Notes: generated by a model from the sequence alone, not told the origin. Numbered from the stretch's first letter, positions 47,321 through 62,202 are shown. The stretch: DNA of 64,000 nt from Cryptomeria japonica (GCF_030272615.1 NC_081413.1:551455136-551519135), one strand, 5' to 3'. Made by a program: numbers and translations.

Positions 47321-48835
47321 AGAGTGGACATATCATAGATTTCTATATGCAACCCAAGAATTATATTGATGTAGTAATCCTATGAAGAATGATTAAAATT
47401 ACATTGACGAATCTTTGTGAAAAGGAAAAAGCAAAAAACAACTCTAGATGAAACCGTAGGAAAGGATTAATTAAGATTATGACAAATGTCCTCTTCCTAC
47501 GCTATGAGATAAAAAATTACATAAACTAATAAGCAAAAAAAACTCTTAAGTTTAGTTTAAATGTAATGAAATAAAAGGGGACTTAATAATAAATGATGAT
47601 TAATCAATTATTATATGATTACCTATTTACTCTAACAAAAATATGCATATGCAAACATCAAGTACACATTTGGAAATGAGAAGTAGAGAGGAACTTGTGG
47701 CTGAAATTTGGGACAAATATGTTTGGTGACCTTGTCCCAAAATTGTCGGATGTAGACAATGGAAATAGTTTTGGAATGATGATGTTGCTCTCTGTATCCC
47801 CCTAAAATATTGTAAAAAAAGTCAGACAAAGATGCTAGGTGACCTTGTCCTAGTGTTTGTCTCTTCAAAATTTGGTTTTATGCATCTCTACCTCCTCTTT
47901 TAAGATCTAGAATCGTTGTCTTCAGATCCTGTCACTTGCAAACATGAGGGAAAAATGTTGTTGGGTTGATAGGGCTTCACTTAGGTCAAACCCTAGGTTT
48001 GGAAATAACACTACGATGAATTGAAATGAAATGGAAAGCGTGCCTTGCAAGGGTAGAGGCTAGGTCTGAAATTGAGATGCTAAATTGAAATGTTATACAT
48101 TTATGATTTTTCTTTCCCTTGAAGTCTTCATGAAAAGGTTGATATAGTCATGTAGAAATTCATGGATGTCTTTACAAGAACTTGATCATGGATATCATCT
48201 TGAATGCTTGAAATTAGAATACTTGACCTCTCCTTCATTTAATGATGCTTGATTACTTGTTTTTTACCCCTCTCATGATACACTCATTACTTACCTTTCT
48301 TGCATTATATATTTGGTGGTGAAATGAATGCTTAAACATGTGAATACACCAGTTAGATGTTTAGATGGAATTTGCATTGGAATGAATGAATATTCTCTCA
48401 AATGATCAAAAGAGTAATTGATTCTTTGATATTTATTTTTTGATATGGTTTTAAGATATGGTCTAACTATAGCGTGTTTTTAAGATGGATGCAGGCATGC
48501 ACTCCACCCTCAAGAAAAGATGGAGAACATCATTAGAGAGAGGGTCATAGACACGAGAATAGGAAGTTTGCCACTTGATCTTATTTCTCTTAGGTCAAGT
48601 TGACTTGGAATGGGTAAGGTTGTATTGATTTTTACTACCTTGTTAAGCCATGGGAACCTAAGTCAGTTTCAGTATTAAAACCTAAGTCTAGGAGTTGGCC
48701 AATTTGCACCTCTCCTAGATTGTCAACTTCCTTTTGATTAAGTCAATTATATCGACCTTGATGGTATCCTTTGTTCAATGATTTATTAAAACAATAATGC
48801 ATTAATACGTGTATATATAAAAGTGTGAAGTTACA
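47321..48835. other. Spacer, no gene seen
   Basis: May hold untranslated or LTR sequence of relic F, but I find no paired repeat or primer-binding site. A TTGTCCCAAAATTGTC-like phrase near 47728 and TTGTCCTAGTGTTTGTC near 47846 belong to a diverged duplication of about 120 bp (47695-47760 and 47815-47875). Confidence 0.45.
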
Positions 48836-49020
48836 TACGTTATATGTATGTATGTATAGATACAATATACATATGTATATATAAATACATACATACATGC
48901 ATGCATACATACATACATATATACACACACATGTGCATGTGTATGGGAAATATATACACATAAGCACATGCATATATATACATATTCATATGTAAGTACA
49001 TATTAATATGTATACACATA
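48836..49020 (+). repeat. ATGT/ACAT microsatellite cluster
   Basis: Mixed TATG, ATAC and CATA units with the self-complementary CATACATGCATGCATACA (48891-48908). Open frames here encode only Tyr/Met/Cys/Ile strings. Confidence 0.9.
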
Positions 49021-49610
49021 TTAGTGAGAATAATAATATCTTGGTGTTGCTTAGAATACACTTGAAATCAAATTAAAGGCAATGAAGCCAAACCATTATT
49101 GACTATGAAATTATAGGCTCATAATATCTCGTGTAATATTTCTAATGGATTCAAGTCATTCTGAGTTGATGCAAATTATTTGTAAGATTGTTTCAACCTT
49201 GTGCTTAAGCATGTCTAGCATCCTATCTCTATCTTGACAATTAAATTATTCTTATAAAGAAGCTAAGGCTACTTCTTTTAAGTGGATTATTTATCTATAA
49301 TGAAATCAATGCAAAGGGTATTATTCAATTGACTCTTAATAAACTTGTTATTGAGAGAAGGCTCAACAAATTTGATCAGATCCAAAGCATCTAAAAATAA
49401 CTGTTTGGACACTTAAAGTATTTAGATACAAATTTGACATTTGTATGTAAAAAAAGAGTCTTTCATTGGCTCGGAAAAAAAATGGTTATAGTTCTTGAAA
49501 CTACACTAGGAAGTACCTCTTGCTTGCATATCATGGGCTCGAAGCAAAGAAAAGTCTTTTGGGGGGATAGAAGTTAGGTAGAATCTTTTGAATTGAGCTC
49601 CTTGTGTAAT
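49021..49610. other. Spacer, no gene seen
   Basis: AT-rich non-coding sequence. Nothing recognised. Confidence 0.5.
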
Positions 49611-51194
49611 GCTTGCCAAAGTACCCTAGAGAAATACACTAACTAACATGCAAATAGAGATATTTAAAAAAAAAAACATCTAGCAACGCTACATAAATAA
49701 CTATCTTCTCATATGAATTAATCATCCAATAACAAAAATTACATCTAATCATCATAACATAATCTCAAGAACACATAATGCAAGCAGAAATAAACACAAT
49801 GAATCTAAGCATTCCCTAGGGTACTCCAACGTCATTAATTAGTATCAACACACGTAACACATCCACATCAAGAAGCCATTAAAATCTATTACAACAATTA
49901 CTTTTTCCCAATTAGTTACCATCTTCCTTATCATGAGAATCATTAGCTTTCAATGCATAATCTAACATAACCCATTATCCTTTTGGTTCATTTTAGGGCA
50001 CCAAACCAAATGTTCCTAATTCCCATTTACTTATTCATTTCTAACATCATAATCCAATTTCAAGATGATCTACCACATTTCCAATATTACATGAAACCAA
50101 ATGCATAACAATATACCCAATGCCTTTATTGCCATTAATGAATCAATATCTAATATACTCACGATACTTCACTATGTTTACTTATACATCATCTACCATA
50201 TACATGAATACAATATCCTTTTACAACAAGGAAAATAACTCTCATTCACATTACAATTACACTATGTTTCCAATACATACATATGTCATATGAATCATAT
50301 ACATCAATTTGCTACAAATATCTATCCATAGTTGAGAAGACAAGAGATCCACATCCACGCAAGAGAATCCAACAAAGAAAATCCCAATGGAAGAAGACAT
50401 CAAACCACCCGACCATGTGGAACCAAAGGAACCACCCTCTGTGCTAGGAGATGACACAAGATCCCACTCACACTCTAGATCTATGCTGACACCTAACAAC
50501 CAAAGGAAGACCAATACAAAAAAAGTGCAAGAATGCAAATCATAAAATCTCCAACCATAATTCCTCCAGAGGCAACACATCAAATCGAGACTCAAGGCAC
50601 CAGGACCTACATGTAGGGAAAAGAGTGTCATCACATGTGACAAATGGGAACCTGGGCACCTGTCCTGACCATCCTAGATGCACATGTAGAGCCATCTCAA
50701 CCTCTATGGAGTAAGAGAGATTAGCTTACATGGGTTAAAAGGCCTTCCCAATCCTATCCCGGATCTCTACCACTGGGCACGACAAAGGGGCCACCAACCA
50801 TTTCTTATCTTATTAAGATGAACTATTCTACCCAAATTCCAAGAATTATTAATTAGATTATCACTTGATTACAAAGCATAAACTCCCAATGAGATATTTC
50901 GGTGATCTAGACTCTGGGTAACCTGGCCGTCTACTCCACGGAATCCCAGTGACTCACTTGGAAGCCCACTCCCCCCTAGCATGCTCCCAGACCTTTAGGG
51001 TAACATCACAACAATGCAAAAATGACCATGGGCTTACAACCCAACAAGACCTGGTAAATCAAGGTACAAAACAACCAATAACATCAAAACCACAACAAGA
51101 AGGCTCACAAGAGACATACAAAGCAAGAACCTTCACCAAGCATGGAAATCACTAAAGAATAGTGATGAAATCAAGATCAATCCAAGAGAAAATC

Positions 51195-51352
51195 CAATCC
51201 TCAACAGTGAGGAAATAACATCCCACTGGAGTTCTCATAAACATTCCTCAACAACAAGGCATCCTTCCTCTCGTTGGAGCAATCAAACACATAAGCACAA
51301 TCCTCAACGGTAAGGCACAAAACCTCTTACCGGAGCTCAAAAAACATTATGC
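51195..51352 (+). repeat. Three degenerate units of about 50 bp
   Basis: Units share CCTCAACA-T-AGG, then a GGAG block and AAACATT: TCCTCAACAGTGAGG, TCCTCAACAACAAGGCA and TCCTCAACGGTAAGGCA begin the three copies. Confidence 0.65.
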
Positions 51353-51477
51353 AAGATGAAATGACATCATAAACAACTCAGAGAAATTCAATGCAATCCA
51401 AAAATGCCTCTGGGAAATGCACAAAATTTGGAAACCAATCATACAAGTCAAATTGGCAATTCTGGCACCCCTGGAGC

Positions 51478-51582
51478 AGATTAGCGTTCTTGGTTTTTAG
51501 ATTAGCACCCTTGGTACACAGAATGATGTTTTGGGCAGTTAGAATGGCATTTTGGGTCAATTGGGCAGCGTTTTGGGTTGAT
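51478..51582 (+). repeat. Five 21-bp degenerate tandem units
   Basis: Units begin at 51478, 51499, 51520, 51541 and 51562, with consensus near AGAATAGCATTTTGGGTAAT. Each is exactly 21 bp. Confidence 0.8.
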
Positions 51583-53220
51583 AAAATAAGGTGAAACCGG
51601 CAAATGAAGAAGGGGCACTTGCTCTGCACAGGAGCTCACAAATGACCCAAGAACACTCCCAGAAGGTTCGAGAGATCAAAAAATCATAAGGGAAACACAA
51701 GTATAAGGAATTACATACTCACAACAAGAGTAGTCATCCTTTAACAATCACATACACTCTCCAAAAGTGTTAGGATTGACACCCCATTTGCACATCAATA
51801 AGGGAAGACACAGTAACACCATAATAGCTACAAAGAAACATTACTAAGGCTATTCCAAGCCCATACACATCTCTAGACCTTCACAAATGGTTTATGGCCA
51901 AAAAGCAAGTCACAGGGAGAAACAAACAACTCCTGACAAGCTACAGGAGACCCCAAAAATCACAAATTCAACACTGTAACAAAGGAGATGCAGAAAGAAC
52001 AATAAAAGAGAAATCAAAACTTCATTCCAAGGCTTTTAACCCAGACAATTCACAAAGATTTGGAGGTATGAATCGCACAGAGAAAAGACACAAAAAAACC
52101 ATTCCTGACAAAGCTTCATTTCTAAAATTTGCAATTAATCCAATTCTGATTCCAACTTCCCCAAATCTTTCCCAAATACAAATTTGATCCTTAAATATCA
52201 ATCCTAATTCCCAAACAATCTTTACCAAAAATGAAATTTGCAGAGATAAAACCATGAACTCCGATTTGGAAACACATCCCAACCAAAAGAAGATTCGATG
52301 AAAAGAAATCTATTCCAACAAGCCAAACAATCCCACCTTCAATCCAATCTCCCAAACAAATTCGAAATGCAAATCCAAAATTCTTCCGGATGGTAACCTA
52401 ACAACATTCCGGAAAGCTCAAATAAATAGAAAATCAAACCTCAAACTATAGATAAATTTCAACCAATCAGAAAATTTGATGAAACAAGATATTATACCTG
52501 CCATACCATATACCAATGCAAAAATAATATAAAATAATATTTACCAAACTTACCAAGCTCATAGCCAATGGTAAAATAGGGTAGGAAGAATAAACAATTA
52601 ATTAAATAACCAAGTGGGTAAAAAGGAATTAAATTGATATAATCAATCAATATAAATAAAACCGTGGGCACAACTAATTATAAAATCCCATTAATTAAAT
52701 AATCAAAGAAATATAAATAAATACCCACATAATATTAAAACCACAACAAATAATTAAATAAGTAATAATTAATCCTCAATCATAATAATGATATTAAATC
52801 ATTAATTGAAATATAAAACTGAGAATAATTAATAATAATAATCACCCATTACTTTAAAAATATTTATATTAGCTATTTATTTAATTTATTATTATAAACT
52901 ATATTAATCCATTAATTTAATTTAACATTATTAAACTATATAAATCAATCTAATTAATTAATTAAATAATTAATAATTAAATCAAACAATAATCACAACA
53001 CTTCACAACAAGAATAACCCAAGGAATCACTAGATGCTAAACAACAACTCACACCAAGACACTATATCAACATGGGTAATCAACTTAAACCTAGAGTATA
53101 GAGTGGGTTTTCATGTCATCTCCTATCAACTTACCATTGGGATAAGACACACTCAAACCTATGAAGCCAGGTGGAGTCGATGTTTGGTACCTGCAAACCT
53201 GTCATCACCAACTCAAGTAC

Positions 53221-54643
53221 AACAACATATATAATAACATATATCATAAATAAGCAAGCAAGTGATGAGAATTACAACATCATATCATATTCACAATAAG
53301 TGATATGACACCGTCTCTATCATGAATACACTTAGAAGACAGTCACGAAAGTCAAGCACTATCATAATTATCATCATGAAATGGGCTTAGTACATAGTAT
53401 GATACTATCATATCATCTTAAATTAGACCAAGCTATATCAATATGATCTATTGTTGTACAAAGGAGCAAGATGACTCAGGGAGGGGGCACTACACCTTGG
53501 AATTGGATATCTTAGAGTTGAAACTCACTAGAAAAAGTGACAACAATTTCAATTGCCTTACCAACTATCATACATGCATGTGCCTTATTCTATAATAATA
53601 ATATTATGCATTTTTGCATGAACCAAGAACCTTACTCTTAAAAATGTATGCCTTTCATTTGAGTAAAAGATTTATATGAATCACCAGATGCATTTTGTTC
53701 TTTCTAGAAACAAAACAACTTCAGTCTTCCATCTTAAATATTGCTTAGACTTTTAATGAGTTGCACTTGATAGCTATATACATGTGCATTTTGAAGTAAA
53801 ATGTAGCACAAGTGCCACATTTCTTTAATTATTGTAGTTGCACTTAATCAATGATAAATCTTACTTTGAATTATATAAGATCTTGAGTAAAGTTTTGTTT
53901 TTCCCAAAATCATTCTTCAACTTAAGAAGATAAAGGATTTTTTAAAGAGAAGTTCTTGTAATAGAATTCGGTTACATTAAAACTCTAGAAGCTTGGTTAA
54001 TGAAAAGGTTCACTTGTAGCCTTGAATAAATTCTTTTAACATAAAACAATGATTTTACTATTTGTTGTTCCAAATGAGTCAAAAGTCTTTGAGCTAACAA
54101 CTGACTTGTATAAAGTTTTTTCTAGAGGAAAGAGTCCATATTAATAAGAGCTATGTATGTTGAATGATCTTTCAGATGTATATATAAATTACAGAACGAA
54201 GTACTTTCTTTCTAAAGAAAGAACCTAGTAAGGATCATTCCAATAAGATTCAAACTTAAAAAACAAACTGTTGCTTCTTTAAATGCTCAAAAAATAGGGG
54301 AATACAATTTGTAACAAACAATTTACCCCATTAGACTTTATTAAGTCTTGGGCATACTTCAATAAAATACACATGAGGATGTTCCATCTAAGTTGAGTGG
54401 CATGAAAAAGGCTTTTTAGAATACTTGTTTTGGCTAAACCTTGTGAAGAATGTAACTCTAATGATTGAGTCCCAACTAGTAGTGGCTATATGGCACACAA
54501 ATGTAGTCGATGGATTATTTTTTAAAATTTGTAACGACAAGTCAATACACTCAAACACAGGGGAATAAGAGTGATGGTCATGCAATTACAACCAAGGAGC
54601 AATAATTCTAATATAAATAAAACCATGGCAATCTTATGAAACA
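53221..54643. other. Spacer, no gene seen
   Basis: AT-rich, no recognised repeat or coding region up to the LTR at 54644. Confidence 0.5.
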
Positions 54644-55398
54644 TGTTAGGTGTATGTGAAACCTAAACCAATATTGGAATATGGATCACATGGTTAAGGG
54701 AGAACAAGTCAACCAAGTTAGCCAAACCCTATGATCCTAATCTATTGATAGACCCAAAATCTAAGTAGAGTAAGGGTGGTAAGCATATGGATGCACTACA
54801 TAAATAGGCGAGCATTATAAAAATATTTGGCCAAGGTGGTGAAAAGTTTTGCTTGCACTTCACTATCTTGTAGTATGTAGTTACCCAATCTACTTCAAGG
54901 TCATGTATAGTTAGTAGGGTTTAGACCATAGTTGGATACAAAGACCAAGCTCAGGTGGAAACTTGACCCATTTCTATGTTTGTGCCTTCATGAAGGTAGG
55001 GCCACTTCCTCTAGAAGGTGTGCGGGGGACCACTAGGTTTATGGCTGGAGGAAAATTGCTCGAATGATGCTGTCCCTTCACAGACTCATGCGAAAACTTG
55101 AGATTCAAAGAAGACATCTAATTTCGGTAGACTCTTAACTTTATCTCTCTCCTTATATGCTATGCTACTTAATGTTGAAAGAATAGAAGAAGAAATATCT
55201 AAAAGCTCTTTGATAATTGTTTAAGGAATGCTTATGTTTTTGTGATTTATAGATGAAATTATGTACATTTTATATAGATGCAATGTTTTTCATATTTAAA
55301 AATATTTTTCAAGCAACCTTAGCTAGAATCCTTCTAGAAATTTTATTTAGTTTTACTATTTCATGATTCTTTACTTGTTAGTAGAAAGTACTATCACA
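54644..55398 (+). repeat. 5' LTR of gypsy relic D
   Basis: About 755 bp from TGTTAGGTGTATGTG to AGTACTATCACA, ending two bases before the primer-binding site. TATA-like text CTACATAAATAGG is at about 54798. The start is set by the TGTTAG motif, so the 5' limit is less certain than the 3' limit. Confidence 0.7.
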
Positions 55399-55400
55399 TA

Positions 55401-55412
55401 TGGTATCAGAGC
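55401..55412 (+). other. Primer-binding site of gypsy relic D
   Basis: TGGTATCAGAGC, the exact complement expected for initiator tRNA-Met, two bases after the LTR. Confidence 0.9.
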
Positions 55413-56329
55413 TACTAGATTCAACATTGGACCTAGGAGCTCACCACTTAAAAACCAGTATAGTAAACTAAAATACAAAATATGTTGGTGTTATAGGATG
55501 TGGATATGCAAAACACCTAAGAAAAAGGTCTGAGTTCTACGACCAAACTCCTGACTAAAAAAACAAAACTAAGTTTGACTATTCTTGTTGCACCCTACCT
55601 TTAGACACTGAAACTATGACTGATGCAATAAAATGACTCCAAAAGGAGAGGTGGAAACAACTTACAAAGAACAAGAATACATCTGAAGCATTATCTTCTT
55701 CTAAGCCAAACATTAACCCTATGAAAATCCAAGAGACTTCATTTAGGGAGATAATATAAGGGAGGGACAAGAGGACTTATGTGTCCCTACATTGGGATTT
55801 AAAATTATCCCATCAATTTTTGTTGGGAAAGAAGAACCAATTGAGATGTTTCACACTAACAGAGATAGTAGCTCCTAATCTTTGATCTTGTGAAATTGTA
55901 AATAATGATACTTGATGTATATACTCTTTTTGGAGTGAGTAATAAAAAATAAAATTTTGTTGTGTGTAAACACTTTTACTTGTTTAAATTTTAGAATGGA
56001 AATGAGATGCCTAATGGTTATAAATTAGTAAGTGCTTCAATGAGTTACAAGAATTGGTAACTTAACGACATGGAAAACACAATAGACAAATTTAGAGGGT
56101 CTGAACCCACCAATACCTCAATGGCCAAATTACACTGGTTGTTATCTATGATGAATGACATTTTAGGTTTAGGAACCTCAAGCATTAGGTCTTGAGTTAT
56201 AATAACACTAGGGGGGATGATAAATAAACTTAAAATAGAGGGGCCTATAACAAGAAAGAGTGTAGTATGTAGAGTGAGCACTGAGAGGAATACTCTAAAT
56301 CTTGAACACAATTAGAAATGAGAATCAAC

Positions 56330-57600
56330 TGGCCATGACCTTTCTTATGATATGAAGAAAGTCACACCCTTGAATTTGAAGGTTCGATGTCAAGAGATGC
56401 CACCGAGGCTTGGTTAACTGAAATAGAAAAGTACTTTGAAATACAAAATTGGTTAGAGAGCACTAAGGCGGTGTGGGGAGCATTCCAGTTGTCTAGATAA
56501 GATGCAACTTGGTGGGAGAACAAGAAGGTTGAATTAGGCCTAAAATCTCAAGCACAACTTAAGAGCAATTTGTAGGGTTCTTTAAACAGGAGTGGCTACC
56601 TCAATTGCTTTTTAACTAGGAATTAATGGTTTTATATAATTTGAGATAAGGAGACCTTTCAATTAGTGAGTACTGAGAAAAGTTTACTTAGCTACTCAAA
56701 TATGTACCCCAATATCAGGTCAATGAGAGGTTCAAATCACAAAGTTTAATATGGGTTTGAATAACCACATTGGTGGCGTAGTTGATGTCCTTGGGCGAAG
56801 CGCCATGGACAAAGTTTATAGAAAGGCCATCAGATAAGAGAAGAACTCAAAATAGATGCCACAATAAGGGATAAGAGTCATAAGAAATTCAATTGTTCTC
56901 AAACCTACCAACATTTAAGAAGAAAGGAGATAAAGGGAAAATAAATGACAAATGGTACAAAGGAAACAAATAGGAGTCGAAGGGGGATAGGAAGAATTTC
57001 AACAACTCCAGGAAGGAGGGGGATACATCCAATAAGGTTCCAAAGAAAAGATGACCACCAGGGGGATATTTCACCTGTGGAGGTGAACATTACACAAATT
57101 GGTTCCCTAACAAGTATCAAGGAGCATCATATTAGCGGAATCCTTTACCCTCTCAACAGACAACCTTTCAACAACAAATCCATGCAACACTAGATAATAG
57201 ACAAGCAAAATTCCATATCACATCGTTGAGTCTACAAGTATGCTTTACAAAAACCTTATTTTTTCCCTTATAGATATAGGTGTAATCGAAAGCTTAATTG
57301 AAACCAAATTATTGAGTATCTTTCCTAAGAGAGTGAGCTTTATGGAAAATACATGGTTTTTAGAATATGAAAATCAGACCAAAACTCACATAGTGTAATT
57401 CTTATTTGAAGCCAGGGTTGGGCTTCTAAGGTTTTCTATAGAGGTAAATTTGTATGTAGCCCCTTAGGATCCTATGACGTAATTCTAGGAATGAATTGGC
57501 TTTGGAGGCATAGTGATAGGGTTGATTTTTATTCTAATATTATCGAGTGCTTCGATAACCTTGGAAACAAGGTGTTTCTAGAAGGCACCCAACAGGAAGT
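56330..57600 (+). pseudogene. Gypsy D gag and protease region
   Basis: DATEAWLTEIEKYFEIQNW and ATWWENKK (56395-56520) are gag landmarks of plant gypsy elements. A degraded CCHC region lies near 57050-57140. Further on, VILGMNWL-like text near 57480-57505 marks the end of the protease. Fossil. Confidence 0.7.
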
Positions 57601-57879
57601 CAAAGTTTGATAAATTTTTGCTATGTAGTTTAAACAGGTTAAGAAAAAGGGATGTTAATTATTTGTGGTCAAGGTGGAAGAGATAGACGAACCCAAGATA
57701 ATTTCCTTTCAAGATGATATGATGTTTTATGAATCATCAAAACTCTATGATTTAGGGTCAAAGGAACCTAGTAAGCAAGAATAAAACTTTGTAGGAAAAC
57801 ATCCTGATCTTTGAGATTATCAAGATGTTTTCCCTGAGGAGTTACCAATATTACCTCCTAAAAGTGTATTTGATTTCTG

Positions 57880-59160
57880 AATCGACTTGGTACCAGGAGC
57901 CGAACTAGTGTCTAAGGTTACCTATCGCATAACAACAACAAATATTATAAATCTTCAAGCACACCTTCAAGAGTTGTTAAACAAGGGATTGATATGAACA
58001 AGTGTGTCACCATGGGGAGTTCCAATGATATTTGTGAAAAAGGATGGAACCCCGTGGTTGTGTATAGACTATTGTATGCTTAATAAGGCTACGATAAAGA
58101 ATACGTATCCTCTTTCTTATATCAATGTTCTGTTTGATTAGATGTGTGGAGCTGCAATGTTTTCCAAAATTGACTTTGGTCAAGCTACCACCAATTAAGA
58201 CTTAAGGATGAAGATATTCACAAGACAAATTTTAGAACTAGGTACAAACACTATGAGTTTACTATCCTACCTTTTGGTCTTACCAACACCCTAGTGACAT
58301 TCATGAACCTCACGAATAATGTATTCAAATATTGTTTAGACAAGTTCATACTAATATTCTTGGATGATATCCTTATTTATTCCAAGAATAAGGAAGTGTA
58401 TTATCATTATTTGCAGATAGTTCTTCAATGGTTGCATGAGCACAAATTATATGGTAAACTATCCAAGTGCACTTCCTTTTAGAAAGAGGTTTAGTATTTA
58501 GGGTACATCATTTGCATAGAAGGTATAACAGTGGACCTTGGAAAAATCAAGGCTATACTAGAATGGTTAACCCCCAAGAATGTATAGGAAGAGTAAAGTT
58601 TTTGAAGGTGGTAGATCTAGAGGGTCAGTTTGTAGTGGTCACAAATGCCTCAGGTAAAGGTTTGGGAGGGTTTATTATGCAAGAGGGGTGAGTATTTGAC
58701 TAATAGTCAAGTAAACTAAAATCCTATGAACAAAACTATGCTCCATACTTTCCTATCTCTCTCTACTATCCTGCGTATGGACCACAAAATGTGATTTGAA
58801 ACATTGATGTAAAAACTAACACAAAATCTAATCCAAAAGCTCAACACTAGGAATATTATGAATTTTGGAAATTTGGTATCATTAAAACTAGGCCCCTCAT
58901 GATCTCGAGCTTGCAACAATTGTGCACCTCCTCATATGTGGAGACACTATGTATTGGGAAAACCTTTCAAACTTAGATCATACCACTAAGGTCTGAAATA
59001 AATATTTTCTCAACCAAGAATAAACGCTCACCAGAAAAGGTGGTTGGAATTAATTTTTGACTATGATTTTGAAATAAATTATATCTAGGGAAAGAAAAAT
59101 TGAGTAGTAGATGCCCAAATCAAAGGAGCCATATTTCATCCATGGGACCTCCATTTAGAC
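57880..59160 (+). pseudogene. Gypsy D reverse transcriptase and RNase H
   Basis: Fragments: [39 protein letters not shown]-like text, FLDDILIYSKN (58360-58392, the YxDD catalytic box), then LEGQFVVVTNASGKGLGGFI (TDAS position of RNase H) and LKSYEQNYAP. Fossil. Confidence 0.85.
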
Positions 59161-59362
59161 TAACTTTAGGATGCAAGTTTTACGATGATCAGAAGAAGGC
59201 GAATATCATAAGTAGGTTAGTGAATCCCTTTAGACTAAACCACAAGATTTGAGATCTAATAAGATTCATTTTCGAACTAGATGGTCTTTTGAGATATAGA
59301 GGTTGTATGCGGGTGTTGAATCAATGGAATTAAGGAAGTTAGTTTGGAAAGAGGTGGATTGA

Positions 59363-59930
59363 GTGCCATATTCGAGAATTCCAAGTGTTACAAAATTATT
59401 AGCATATGTCAAACCCCTCTATTTTTGGAAGGGAATGAAGAAAGATCTTGCAAGATGTATGGCAAGTTGTTTTGAATGTCAAAGGGTGAAGGCAAAACAC
59501 CAAGACCCAGCAAGACTTCAACAATCTCATGCCTTTCTAGATAAGAAATGTTAGATTATTAGTATGGATTTTGTTCAAGGCTTACCCATGTCTAGAAATA
59601 GGCACAATGTCATTTTAGTGTTCGTAGACAAGCTTACTAAGGTAGCTCACTTCATACCTAAAAATTTGACAAATGGATCACCCATCATGGCCCAAAAATT
59701 TGTACAAGAGATATTTTGGTTACATAGGGTGTCAAAAAAGATTATTTCAGACAAAGATGCTAGAATGACATCAAGGTTTTGGAAAACCTTGTTTGTGGCC
59801 TTAGGTATTTAATTGACAATTAGTTTGGCATATCACCCAAAGACAAATGACCAAACATAGAGAGTTAATCACACACTAGAAGATATTTTGAGAATTTATT
59901 GCATAGACCAACAATAAAAAAGGGAAGATT
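59363..59930 (+). pseudogene. Gypsy D integrase fragment
   Basis: KPLYFWKGMKKDLARCMASC and FECQRVKAKHQDPARL form the HHCC zinc-binding part. MDFVQGLPMSRNRHNVILVF, VDKLTKVAHFIP, FVQEIFWLHRVSKKIISDKD and LAYHPKTNDQT follow from the catalytic core. Fossil, and cut short at the right. Confidence 0.85.
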
Positions 59931-59984
59931 AATTACCATTGGGGCAAAATCATGGAGCTGTGTCACACTTTAGGTTAATTGGGG

Positions 59985-60063
59985 GTAGTCCAGCTGGACT
60001 ACTCCTGAGTCGCGTGGTGCCTGCGTGGTGTCGGTAGTCCGGTCGAACTATTGGTTATATAAA
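59985..60063 (+). promoter_or_regulatory. Two dyads and a TATA box
   Basis: GTAGTCCAGCTGGACTAC is a perfect 18-bp palindrome (59985-60002). TAGTCCGGTCGAACTA (60035-60050) is a near-palindrome of the same form. TATATAAA follows at 60056-60063. A splice-donor-like CCAG|GTATGT lies near 60161. This looks like a promoter. It could belong to an LTR fragment or be the distal leader exon of the gene unit at 62203; the sequence does not decide. Confidence 0.5.
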
Positions 60064-60163
60064 CCAATTTTCTGGAGACCGACCCTCATTTGTAGCCTAA
60101 GGAGCTTTGGGAGTTCAGTCAAACTGCAAAAGGAGCTTAGTGCCAACCCTTGTTTTTCCAGGT

Positions 60164-60469
60164 ATGTACATTTTTTTCCCTTTTTTTGTTTCATTTTTGT
60201 CGTTGAAAAAATAAATAAATTTATTGTTATATATATATTTTTTTATTCTTAGTTTATCAATTTTTTGAATTTTTTAAAAATGAAAACATTAGAAATATGT
60301 TAAAAATAAATTAAACCTAGCAAATTTTGAAAACCCACACTATGAAACCATTAGAAAAATATGCCCAAATCACTATTAAATGATGACAAAAAAAAATTAT
60401 TTCCTCATTACCTTTACTATTAAACCATAAAAAATTCTAATCAATACACTACACATAGCAAAGAAAATA
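60164..60469. other. T/A-rich spacer, no gene seen
   Basis: Non-coding T-rich then A-rich sequence between the promoter-like patch and the microsatellite. Confidence 0.5.
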
Positions 60470-61850
<1,381 letters not shown>

Positions 61851-62202
61851 CAAAGATGGTGTGTAGAAAAGTGGACACACACCTAAAAAACTTGAAAAGA
61901 TAGGCACAACGATCGTGGTACTAAAAATTCAAATCACCTCGTATGTGCTAAGGTTCGTTGTCCTCAAGCCTAAAGGGACAAAGGCGTGTACATGGTTCCT
62001 TTACAAAAATGACTGTGTACGCATTGCTTTAGGACTTAGCACCCTGTACGCAGTTTTAAGTCTAAAGCAGCACGTACGATTTACCTGTCAATAATTTTTT
62101 TTTGGCCCATCGTGTCTTATTTTTCAAGTGGTTGCGAGTTGATAATTGGGGTTTTTTCTCGCTAAATCGTGCACGGGATCCCTCTTTTCTCACCCAAACA
62201 CC
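61851..62202 (+). promoter_or_regulatory. Upstream region of the right-edge gene unit
   Basis: Non-coding sequence with repeated GTACG words (62016, 62047, 62075) and two related phrases, TTTAGGACTTAGCACC and TTTTAAGTCTAAAGCAG. Such subterminal word repeats occur at ends of some DNA transposons, but they could also be promoter elements. Confidence 0.35.

Larger units (their letters stand above)
49611..53220. mobile_element. Non-coding repeat region, probable LTR-type element
   Basis: The left end (49611-49830) matches 9553-9310 inverted, and the right part (53030-53220) matches 2776-3110. Between them are GC-richer blocks (50380-51000) and two tandem arrays (51195-51352 and 51478-51582), with no coding region I recognise. 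Shared ends with other copies show it is repetitive; whether 49611-53220 is one element or two is not settled. Confidence 0.45.
54644..59930 (+). mobile_element. Ty3/gypsy relic D
   Basis: Layout: 5' LTR (54644-55398), primer-binding site, gag, protease, RT, RNase H, integrase. RT before integrase is the gypsy order. No 3' LTR is seen; the match to integrase ends at about 59930, where unrelated DNA begins. Heavily decayed, with many breaks, and clearly old. Confidence 0.85.

Noticed and set aside
52022-52282. 86-codon minus-strand frame
   Set aside because: Lies in a non-coding repeat region, no recognised domain, and overlaps another frame on the opposite strand.
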